A stretch of 64,000 nucleotides of DNA. Source: Candidatus Omnitrophota bacterium (lineage in GTDB: Bacteria > Hinthialibacterota > Hinthialibacteria > Hinthialibacterales > JAKPRU01). The notes beneath the pieces were generated by a model. The model was given only the letters and a program-made list of their open reading frames with translations, was not told where the DNA came from and did no database searches. The stretch lies in NCBI GenBank assembly GCA_029570205.1, contig JAKQSI010000114.1, forward strand, positions 1-64,000, read 5' to 3'. A program made the translations under genes and the position numbers. This document shows positions 46,390 to 55,200 of this stretch, piece by piece; position 1 is the first letter of the stretch, and the number at the start of each line of letters is the position of its first letter.

Positions 46390-49300
46390 TTACTCCGCGA
46401 CGGCATCCCGGCTGAGTTTGAACAGCTCTTTCAGTTCTCCGGTCGAGAGTTCGGTCAGCCAGCCTTCGCCGGTTCCAACAACGCCTTCCGCGATTTCCTT
46501 CTTACTTTCGATCATTTGGTCGATTCTCTCTTCCATGGTTCCGACACAGAGGAACTTGTGTACCTGAACGTTCTTGGTCTGGCCGATACGAAATGCCCGA
46601 TCGGTTGCCTGGTTCTCCACGGCGGGATTCCACCATCGGTCGAAATGGAACACATGATTAGCGCGGGTCAGGTTCAAGCCGGTCCCGCCTGCTTTGAGCG
46701 ACAGAATGAAAATGCTCGGCCCATCCTCGCTTTGGAACCGTTCGATCATCGCATCCCGGTGTTTCTTGGCGACCTGCCCGCACAGAAAAAGGACTTCCCG
46801 TCCGAACTGGTATTGAAGATATTCCTGCAAGAGCGTTCCCATCACGGCGAATTGCGTGAAAATCAGCGTTCGATCGCCGACCGCGAGGATTTCCTCCAGC
46901 ATTTCGGTGAGCCGGGCCAGCTTACCGGATCGTCCGGGAAGGGCGGACCGGTCTCCCAGGAATTGGGCCGGGTGGTTGCAGATTTGTTTGAGCTTGGAGA
47001 GTACGGCCAGGATCAGGCCTTTCCTCTCGATCCCTTGTGCGGAGTCCAGGGCGCTTTCCATATCTTCCACGACCGCTGCATATAGAGAAGCCTGTTCTTT
47101 GGTCAGGTTGCAGAAGACTTTCATTTCCAGCTTTTCGGGCAAGTCCGCAATGATGGATCGGTCCGTCTTTAACCGCCGAAGAACAAATGGGCCGGTGAGG
47201 CGTTTGAGGCGCAGGACCGCTTCCTGATCGCGCAAAGCCTGAATGGGGATGAAGAACCTTGTCTTGAATTCCGTTCTCGTTCCAAGGAAACCGGGATTAA
47301 GGAACTCCATGATCGACCACAAATCGCCGACGTTGTTTTCCACAGGCGTTCCGGTCAGGGCGATGCGATATTCCGCCTGCAATGCCCGCGCCGCTCTGGA
47401 CTGTTTCGTATCGGCATTTTTGATGTTTTGTGCCTCATCCAGAATGATTCCAGACCACGAGACACTTTTGAACATCTCAAAATCCCGGTACAGAAGGGAA
47501 TAGCTGGAAATGACCAGCGCGTTCTTCTCCGCTTCGTGCTGGAATCTTTTCCCTTTATTTCGCGCGCTTCCGTGATGAATCATCGTGGGGAGATCAGGCG
47601 TGAACCGCGCGGCCTCTTTTTCCCAGTTGTTCATAACGGAGGTAGGGCAGACCAGCAGAACGGGCTTCTTGCCGTTGGTATGCCGATCATGCTGAATCAG
47701 CGCCAACGCTTGAATGGTTTTCCCCAATCCCATATCGTCCGCCAGACAGGCCCCCAATCCCCAGCGACGCAGGAATCCCAGCCAGGAATACCCCCGCACC
47801 TGGTAGGGCCGCAATGTGCCCTGGAATCGCTCCGGACACTCCAACTCAGAAAATGCCGCTCTTCCATTCAGTCGGTCCAGGAGAGCGGCAATCGCCCCTT
47901 CTGCCGTGACTGTGCCGGTTTCGAGTTCCCATGGGCCGGGCGTTCGCCCTAACGACAGTTGAATCGCATCCCTCACCGTTCCTTCGCTGAGCGACGCGCT
48001 TTGCAAAAACTTGAGGGCTTGCGCAATGTCATCGGGATGCAGATGCACCCACTGCCCGCGAATCTTGACGAGCGGCGTCTTCAAACGGGCCAAATCTTCC
48101 AATTCCTTCAAAGAAATCTTTTCTTCTCCAAGGGCGATCTCCCACTCGAAGTGAACCAGATCGTCCATAGACAAACCCCCGCCGCCCGTCATGGCGGGGC
48201 TTTTAACATGCGCGGAAGCCGAGAAGCGCGGCTGAACACCCTTTCGTACCCACCAGGACGGAAGCAGCAACCCGAATCCCATCTGGTCCAGGACAACCGC
48301 CTCTTGTGTTAGAAACGAATAGGCCTGCTCGGTTCTCAGTTCATACCCCGGTGGGTTGGATGAACGCAGACTGGACTCGATATGACGGCTGATTCGAGAC
48401 GCCCGCCCCAGCGAAAACAGAAGATACTCGTTCGGATTGAACTTTCTTCTTTTGAACAGGGAGGATTCCCGCCCTTTAGGTTTCCACGCATTTTCCGCCG
48501 GGATCAATAAACTTGGGTCTCTCATGTCCTGGAGCAGGTACCGAACATACCAGGTGTCGCCTTTCGCCGACTCGTCCTGTCCTTTGGAATCGCCTTCGAC
48601 AGGTTCTTCCAAGCGAAAACACAATCGAAACGGAGATTCCTCGGTATACGCGGAAGGTCGCTGCCATTCACGAATCTGGCCGGCCAGCTGCGCTAATTCG
48701 GGACCGTCCTTTTTCAATAAACCGTCTTCCGACCAAAGGGCGTGAATCCACCGGTCGTGGAGACTGTCGAATGACGCTGTCTTTGATAGCCCTGCCGGAG
48801 CAGGCCGTCCTGAATCGCGCTTCCTCGAGAATCGAACCAGGAAATCCATCATCCGGTTCAGAAATGCCGTCAGCAAAGCGGCGGAGGAAACATCGGGCGC
48901 GATTTCGTGATCCCGAGTCAGTGCGCGACATGCCGGGGGCATTGCCCGGACCGATTGCTGAAACGTCTGTGCGGCGTTTGCCCGGATTAACGGACGCCAG
49001 CAGGCACGCCACGAATCGGCTTCTTGAACCAGGTCCGGCAGGAATTGCTGCCGAGTCACCAGGCTGCCTGAGAAACGCATCATGTTCGACCAGAACCGCA
49101 AGTCCGGTCCCACCAGAATGCCGGGCGCCGCCAAGTCCGCATTCATCAACCGGCAGAGAAGGAATGCGACATCGGAGAAGGAAATCTCCACACCCGTGAT
49201 ACGCCAAGCCGCCAACTCCCATGTCCCGCGCGAGGGAAGATCGGCGATAATGGGATTGGATACCAGGGGAACTTTCCCGCAACTCGGCAGCCAGACATAA

Positions 49301-49518
49301 AGCATCTCGACCGATTTCTGTGTAAGACGCGTCTCCATTCCGACTGTTTGCAATGCCTCTTTGAGATGCTCAAGACCCGCATCGTACGGGAAAACCTGAG
49401 CTTCACCTTGTTTCCCCGCCTTCCGGCCCTTTGAAGGCGGTTGGTCTCCATCCGGTGCGTTACGCTCGCCCCAGAGAAAAAACCGATTCTCGATCATACT
49501 TCCATGGAGAACGATCAT
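46390..49518 (-). CDS. SNF2-family DNA-dependent ATPase
   Basis: The 1042-residue protein is a Swi2/Snf2-type ATPase that translocates on DNA and may remodel protein-DNA complexes. The first 550 residues are an uncharacterised N-terminal region with a bacterial SNF2-type domain. The motor starts with CLADDMGLGKTIQALALIQ (Walker A, about residue 596). Later motifs are LLVCPTSVMNNW, SGIILDEAQNIKN (DEAQ box, about 696), IALTGTPVENNVGDLWSIM, FILSLKAGGTGLNLTRANHV and QATDRAFRIGQTKNVQVHKF. All helicase motifs are intact. It pairs with the SWIM protein downstream, a common bacterial arrangement. Confidence 0.93.
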   Translation of the reverse strand: MIVLHGSMIENRFFLWGERNAPDGDQPPSKGRKAGKQGEAQVFPYDAGLEHLKEALQTVGMETRLTQKSVEMLYVWLPSCGKVPLVSNPIIADLPSRGTWELAAWRITGVEISFSDVAFLLCRLMNADLAAPGILVGPDLRFWSNMMRFSGSLVTRQQFLPDLVQEADSWRACWRPLIRANAAQTFQQSVRAMPPACRALTRDHEIAPDVSSAALLTAFLNRMMDFLVRFSRKRDSGRPAPAGLSKTASFDSLHDRWIHALWSEDGLLKKDGPELAQLAGQIREWQRPSAYTEESPFRLCFRLEEPVEGDSKGQDESAKGDTWYVRYLLQDMRDPSLLIPAENAWKPKGRESSLFKRRKFNPNEYLLFSLGRASRISRHIESSLRSSNPPGYELRTEQAYSFLTQEAVVLDQMGFGLLLPSWWVRKGVQPRFSASAHVKSPAMTGGGGLSMDDLVHFEWEIALGEEKISLKELEDLARLKTPLVKIRGQWVHLHPDDIAQALKFLQSASLSEGTVRDAIQLSLGRTPGPWELETGTVTAEGAIAALLDRLNGRAAFSELECPERFQGTLRPYQVRGYSWLGFLRRWGLGACLADDMGLGKTIQALALIQHDRHTNGKKPVLLVCPTSVMNNWEKEAARFTPDLPTMIHHGSARNKGKRFQHEAEKNALVISSYSLLYRDFEMFKSVSWSGIILDEAQNIKNADTKQSRAARALQAEYRIALTGTPVENNVGDLWSIMEFLNPGFLGTRTEFKTRFFIPIQALRDQEAVLRLKRLTGPFVLRRLKTDRSIIADLPEKLEMKVFCNLTKEQASLYAAVVEDMESALDSAQGIERKGLILAVLSKLKQICNHPAQFLGDRSALPGRSGKLARLTEMLEEILAVGDRTLIFTQFAVMGTLLQEYLQYQFGREVLFLCGQVAKKHRDAMIERFQSEDGPSIFILSLKAGGTGLNLTRANHVFHFDRWWNPAVENQATDRAFRIGQTKNVQVHKFLCVGTMEERIDQMIESKKEIAEGVVGTGEGWLTELSTGELKELFKLSRDAVAE

Positions 49519-49563
49519 GGTCTCGACCCTTTTCTACACGATAACCCGAGGGATCCTACTTAC

Positions 49564-50748
49564 TTACGTTCCCTCATCCCGGCGCTCTGCTGGTGGGAGA
49601 GAGGGAGATTTGAGATACCTTTCGAACAGCTCCCAAGTCCGCAATGCAGTCTGCTCCCATGAAAACAAGCGTACACGGCTGTAACCCCGCGCGCGATATT
49701 CCAGACGAAGGTTTTCATTTTCCAGGAGGCGAAATACCCATTCGGAGATGGCCTCCGTATCCTGGGGTGGCAAACAAACCGCCGCATCTCCTGCCACCTC
49801 CGGCAGAGATCCCGCATTCGATGTTACCACTGGAACCCCGCAGGCCATCGCCTCCAGAACCGGTAATCCGAATCCCTCATAAAGACTCGGAAACAGAAAC
49901 ACGGGGGCATTGCGATAGAGTGTCCGCAAAACGATATCATCCGCATCCTCAATCCAACGGATACAATCGGAGCGGCGGCGAATTCTCTGGACAATTTTAT
50001 CACACAGCCAACCGGACATTCCGGCGATCACCAGGCGCAGATCCGGCCGTTTTTCTCTCAATCGATCCAGCACGTCAAGAATTGTCCGGTAATTCTTGCG
50101 GGGTTCGAGTGTGCCGACAGCAAGCAGATACCCCGGATTCAATCCAAGGCTGTGTAAAATTTGTTCCTCTTCTTCAGCGGACGGTTCCTCCTGGAAAAAC
50201 GGATCGACCGCTTCGGGGATGACCATGATCCGTTCGGGGTTCGCTCCCAGGAGTTCCACCGCGTCCCGGTGTGTAGACTCGGAGACCGCGATGAGAGCAT
50301 CGGCTTTCCGAACAGCCCGGCGAAGCGCTGCTTCCCAGTACCAGCGGTATTTTGCCGGTTGAATTTCGGGATATCTCAAAAATCCCAAATCGTGCAGGGT
50401 CACGATTCTGGGGACTTTCAGAAATCTCGGAACGACGGTCAGCGGCGAGAAAAACAGATTCAAATTCATTCGCGATGCGCCGATAGGAAGGAGAATATGA
50501 TCCCACACAGGCCGGGCGACCATCGCCGAAGAACATGGCAAGACGACACTGGAAACCCGCGCCTCTCCTCCAAGTTCCGCCAGAGTGGAAGGCTCTATGC
50601 AGCGATGGGTGAATAGCGTCAGTCGGAAATCCTCCCGGTACCGCAGTAGAAACCGAAGCAGAAGCCGAGTATACACCGCAACACCCGTGTGACGTTCCGC
50701 CAATACGCGCCCATCTACACCGATATGAAAAACCCCGCGCTCCGTCAC
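49564..50748 (-). CDS. GT4-family glycosyltransferase
   Basis: The 394-residue enzyme has the GT-B fold of the GT4 family, which transfers sugars from nucleotide donors to lipid or polysaccharide acceptors at the cytoplasmic membrane face. The N-terminal half has IGVDGRVLAERHTGVAVYTRLLL and IVTLHDLGFLRYP. The donor-binding half has YLLAVGTLEPRKNYRTILDV, VFLFPSLYEGFGLPVLEAMACG and VVTSNAGSLPEVAGDAA with the E-x7-E type signature. It starts at a GTG with AAGGAA close upstream. Exopolysaccharide or surface glycan synthesis is likely. Confidence 0.92.
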   Translation of the reverse strand: MTERGVFHIGVDGRVLAERHTGVAVYTRLLLRFLLRYREDFRLTLFTHRCIEPSTLAELGGEARVSSVVLPCSSAMVARPVWDHILLPIGASRMNLNLFFSPLTVVPRFLKVPRIVTLHDLGFLRYPEIQPAKYRWYWEAALRRAVRKADALIAVSESTHRDAVELLGANPERIMVIPEAVDPFFQEEPSAEEEEQILHSLGLNPGYLLAVGTLEPRKNYRTILDVLDRLREKRPDLRLVIAGMSGWLCDKIVQRIRRRSDCIRWIEDADDIVLRTLYRNAPVFLFPSLYEGFGLPVLEAMACGVPVVTSNAGSLPEVAGDAAVCLPPQDTEAISEWVFRLLENENLRLEYRARGYSRVRLFSWEQTALRTWELFERYLKSPSLPPAERRDEGT

Positions 50749-50845
50749 CGTGATTCCTTACAGACGTTGATTTCACTGAGAAGGTACTTTACGATTTTAG
50801 CGAAAGCCGTGCAGGTTGGCTTGACCCGATGAATGGAGAACTCTC

Positions 50846-51010
50846 GTGAATCCCGAAGAAGAAATCCGTCCTTCCGAAGAAATCCCCCAAGAAACCGATC
50901 AGTCCGAGCCGGAACCGTTCGGCTGGGAGTTCCATAAAGGGCCGCTGCTGATCGCTGTCATTTTGACAGTGGTTTTTTACGCCTTTGTGTTTTTCTTCGT
51001 CAATTTCTAA
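50846..51010 (+). CDS. small single-pass membrane protein
   Basis: A 54-residue frame starts at a GTG with GGAGAA just upstream. The N-terminal half is acidic (EEEIRPSEEIPQETDQSEPE), followed by FGWEFHKGPLLIAVILTVV and a hydrophobic tail ending FFFVNF, so one transmembrane helix is expected. Codon choice and composition look real. It resembles small accessory subunits of membrane complexes in size but I know no homologue. Its stop codon overlaps by 4 bases that of the opposing four-helix protein. Confidence 0.6.
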   Translation: MNPEEEIRPSEEIPQETDQSEPEPFGWEFHKGPLLIAVILTVVFYAFVFFFVNF

Positions 51011-51441
51011 GCGTAAGTTCCGCTTAAACAAAACACTTGCGCCGGCAGTTCCACCGAGCGATGCTGCGGCATCGGCGCCGCTGAAATAACCAGGATCCAA
51101 CTGACCGCAATCATTGCAATGCCGAACACACGGATTTTCCAATCCTCCGCCAGAATAAAAACCTTCAAAGCCTGTAGTCCTGCCGCCGGCGCAACCAGGG
51201 CAATTGACCCGGTAATACACATAAGGAGGGAAAAACCGGTATTTACCGCAATGCAGGTTCCGTACTCACGCGCACACCAGCAGAACAGCCCCAACAGGAT
51301 CAATCCCTTCGCCAGGACCCGAACTTTGTGCCGGCAATGATTGATCCAGGCAAACTCCCGGATTATCTCCGGCCAGACAAGGGAAAAAATCCCGATCGTG
51401 AATAGAAAAGAACACGGGATCAGATAAATATCCGTGAGCAT
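51007..51441 (-). CDS. four-helix membrane protein of unknown function
   Basis: The product has about 144 residues with four predicted helices (IYLIPCSFLFTIGIFSLVW, VLAKGLILLGLFCWCA, GFSLLMCITGSIALVAPAAGL, VFGIAMIAVSWILVISAAP). The start is uncertain. ATG 51441 has only distant GGGAGG, and ATG 51474 lacks a site. It follows trxA on the same strand with a 60-base gap. I cannot assign a function. Confidence 0.55.
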   Translation of the reverse strand: MLTDIYLIPCSFLFTIGIFSLVWPEIIREFAWINHCRHKVRVLAKGLILLGLFCWCAREYGTCIAVNTGFSLLMCITGSIALVAPAAGLQALKVFILAEDWKIRVFGIAMIAVSWILVISAAPMPQHRSVELPAQVFCLSGTYA

Positions 51442-51503
51442 GATCGGATCGTGCGGCCTCCCGAAGACCGGCATATTCCGGCATCTACCCGATACCGGGC
51501 AGA

Positions 51504-51833
51504 TCACTGTGCCAACGCCTGCTCCAATCCCCGGGCGAGAACATCCTTGGGCGTAGACCCGACCCACTTGTTCACTTCTTTCCCCCCTTTGAAAATCACA
51601 ATGGTCGGGACACTCATAATGCCGTACCTCACGGCCAGCTCCTGATTCTTATCCACATCGACTTTGGCGACTTTGGCCCGCCCGGCGAAATCTTGCGCAA
51701 GTTCGTCGATCAGGGGCGCCAGCCGCTGACAGGGACCGCACCACTCCGCGCTGAAATCCACCAGCACGGGAACCTTGGACCGAACCACTTCCTGCTCGAA
51801 ATTACCGCCAAGAATATGAATGATCTCTGACAT
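51504..51833 (-). CDS. trxA: thioredoxin
   Basis: The 109-residue protein is a classical thioredoxin that reduces disulfides in cytoplasmic proteins. It has the active site WCGPC, the preceding VDFSAEWCGPC strand, the central KVDVDKNQELAVRYGIMSVPT with the cis-proline, and VIFKGGKEVNKWVG. AGGAGGAACGG immediately before the ATG at 51833 fixes the start; the open frame to 51938 is not coding. It may be co-transcribed with the downstream membrane protein gene. Confidence 0.96.
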   Translation of the reverse strand: MSEIIHILGGNFEQEVVRSKVPVLVDFSAEWCGPCQRLAPLIDELAQDFAGRAKVAKVDVDKNQELAVRYGIMSVPTIVIFKGGKEVNKWVGSTPKDVLARGLEQALAQ

Positions 51834-51947
51834 CCGTTCCTCCTGATGGGACTTATTTTGCTGTTCTGCTCGGATAAAGCCCATTCCCCGAAAAAAGTAT
51901 AATGATCGGAACGGGGCCATACAAGCGAAGCGATTCACAAGAGATTA

Positions 51948-52169
51948 TCACAAATCGCAGCGCAGCCCCCGGGTTGAGATCGGTCCTCCGGCAGTAGCCA
52001 GTGTATAACGATCCTTAACAGTATTGGTCCGGGTGGAGTACATCGCGAACTGACCGGCGAGCCGGTCGTAAAGTGCATCGGCGGTCGGCGCAGGTTAACC
52101 GAGTCCAGATTCCACCGCTTGCGATCTGCGTTTCAACGCCGCCCCGGCGCCGGAAATAACCTTCCTGAC
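51948..52169 (-). pseudogene. possible gene remnant, unknown product
   Basis: On the minus strand one frame reads RKVISGAGAALKRRSQAVES, meets an in-frame TAA at 52097-52095, and continues as ADALYDRLAGQFAMYSTRT, ending at 51948. The composition looks coding, and the downstream part reads like a protein C-terminus. No start signal is visible. It may be the tail of a deleted gene, or chance. The rest of this 350-base gap shows no other feature. Confidence 0.28.
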
Positions 52170-52285
52170 CGCTCACCTGCTGTATTCACAGATGCAACCA
52201 TTTGCTGAATTACAATTCCTCCTTTTCTCTGGTATAACCGTCGGTATAACCATCACTAAGACTATCCCGTCAGAGGAATTGACCG

Positions 52286-55200
52286 ATGCGGTTATCGATT
52301 TCTTTTATCCGTGTTTTTTTCAACATTTTTCTTGTTTTATCCTTTCTCGTATGTTCGTTTCCAACTCTCGCGGAGAATTACGATCCGGTGCGATGGATTA
52401 CACGATACCGATTTGCCGAAATCCCCCGTGGAACCGCAACGGTGGTCTCCGCTCATGCTTCTCTGCCGGATTTCGCCGTAATTCCCGCCGCGACAGGCAT
52501 TCAGCTGGTCCGTGTTTCGATGGTCTTTCCTCCAGGGGCGTTTCATTCGGACTTGACCGTGAGGATTCCATCCGAACGAGGCGATATTTCTCCCGATGTC
52601 CGGGTCCTGACCTTCCATCCGGGAACTCCAAAATATGTGCGACGCGCCATTTTGACGTTCCTTTATGAATTCGAAACGAGAGAGTCTGTCTCTTTTCAAC
52701 CGACTCTGTCGGTTCCAGGACCGGATTGCGTACAAACCGGAGAGGCGATTGAACCTGGCGAGGACGGCGCAATCGAGATTTCGTGCGGCAAATCTCTGCT
52801 GCGTGTTCATGGAGGGAAAATCACCGGAGTTTCTGAGGATGGTTCGGAGTGGACCGCAGAGTTGCTCGCCCCGGCCTGCTCCTGGCCGGAACAGCCTGTT
52901 GTGGAAACGGTGGAACGCGGCAGGAACTACACGTGGATTCGTATCTTTATTCCCGATCCGCAATGGCCTCGGATACTGGAAATCCGAATGGACTCACTGG
53001 GTTCCGTCGCTGTCATCGCGCACTTGCAGCGAATGGCCGAACAGGATGGCTTTGCGCCGGATTACAGCTGGCGCATTTCCGGCCTGAAAACAACTTGTTT
53101 TCGTATCGACGGGAGGAGTCTCTGTTCTCATGAGGAAATCAAGCATTCTTTCGACACGGGAAAGTCGGTTCTTGTAGAAACAACGGGGCCGAATATCGTT
53201 TTCCCGCAGGCCCACCATCTCCGACGGGGGGCTGTCACGGCAAACATGGGGCCGGGAGCGAACGACATTCTTTACACGCGGTGTTTGGAAACAGACAAAG
53301 TTCCTCATCAGCCTTATGCTTGGCGCCGTGCGGCTTTTGTAATTTGCGGTCCCGGGCAGGCTCCCTGGAATGCACTGTTCGAGCCGCCTCACCGGATTTC
53401 GATCAATCCCGACGTGTACGATTCTCTCTACAGGTTTGGATCGGGGGCGGACCTTGCGCAATGGCCTCTGCTGGAGGATCTGAGCCGGTATCATCGTGAC
53501 GCGGTCGTGCGGTCTATGCTGGAAGGCGACGACTTCGGAAATGTAACCACCTTTAATGACAGCGGACCGCCGGGCGTTTTCGGTATGAACCGCCTCAATC
53601 ATTGCCCACCTGTTTTCCATACGTACTACCGGACCGGCGATGAACGGTTACGCTCCACAGCCTTGCATTGGTGCGACAATTTCTACGATCTAAGTGTCTG
53701 GTGGGGGGAGGACGAAGGATTCGGCGGCACGCGATATGTCAACGCGGTTCTTGCCGGGCAAGACGAACACAAAGAGGATAAGAGTTTCATGTGGCGGACA
53801 AATTTCGCCTCGAATTTCTGTACAAAAGGCTATGATTCCTTCTTTTATGCCTATGAAGAGACAGGCGATCCCCGCATGGCCGTTGCCCTGCAGGCCCAAC
53901 TGAAATACGCCGATGAAGCGGTTCATACGGATCAGGGCGAATGCCGCAATATCGGGGATGTGCTCGATTCCGTCCGTATGGCGAGATTCACGGGGGAAGA
54001 CCATTACCTGCAAAAGGGACTGGAACTGTTTCGCGAATTGAGGACAAAACTGGGATCGGATCACCTGTTCAGTCAGAGTGGGCGCCCAATCCTTCCCGAA
54101 CTCCCTTTTATCAATGAGGATCAAATCGGCCTCCGGAACCCGTTTGCGAAACCCTACATTATCGGTTATGCGTTGGCCGGATTGCCCGCTCTTGCGGAAA
54201 TGTGTCCGCAAGAGACTCATTTGAGGGAGACAATTCGGGCGGTGGCCGATTTTCTGGCAGAATCGCAGGATCCGCTTGGCGCGTGGCGCTATCCGCATCC
54301 GTGCTCTACGTTACTGCTCTTTTCCCAGGGATTGGAGCATTCGGCGCAAATCTGTAATGCAGCGGAGTATTTGGAAGCGCAGGGGGAACCGATTGAAAAT
54401 CTGCTGAATGCCGTCGAGCGTCAACTGCGTTCCCGCATTCTGATCTGGCGAAAGACCGGTCATAGTTTCTATTCCCTGAACGGATGGGAGTTTGCCGCCG
54501 GAATCGCCAAGACAAATGACGACATCAATACAATGTACGCGAAACCTGAAGGCCGTGATTCTTCACGGGATTATGCGGAGGGTGAAATCAGTATCGGCAC
54601 GGCTCCGCCGGAAGGGCTGGTTTATTTCAACCGCGTCCTCGATTTCTATCTGCGTCATCGGCCTGCGGAACGGTTATTTCATGTCCCTCCTCAATTGAAG
54701 ACTATTTTGGATCGTCTAGTGGATCGACGTATTCGCCTTGTGCCGCAAGAATCGGGGGCTTTCCTGCGTGTCGAGAGATCGGAGTCGCCCGATGTGGGAT
54801 TTCTGCTCCGGGCGCCCGAATGGACCGCATTCCCGAAAATGGGATCCGGCCCAGAGGAACTCGGCGGAATGAAGATCGACTGGAAAACGGACCCGGAAGC
54901 AGGAACAGTTTTTTACCATCTGGACCGCCCCGAAGCCACTTTTTCGGCTTCCTTTATTCCCGGCCTGGAAACGGTGGATTGTGTCTATACCGTATGGCCG
55001 AAGCCGGGTGCGCAGATACCTGAACGAGGCGCATTGGGACCTTGCCTGCAACTCAAGAACGGTGTTTTCGGGGGAGATGATTTGGATTGGATGGCTCGTA
55101 TCCATTATCTTTCCCGCAATGAATGGGTCTCGCTGGGAACGGTGGCGGAGGGAAACAACCAAAACGTATTGTTTCTTCCGGGAGAGAATTTCCGGAAAAT

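Noticed and set aside
51939-52285. tRNA or small stable RNA in the gap before the giant fusion gene
   Set aside because: No T-loop, acceptor stem or other recognisable RNA signature is present.
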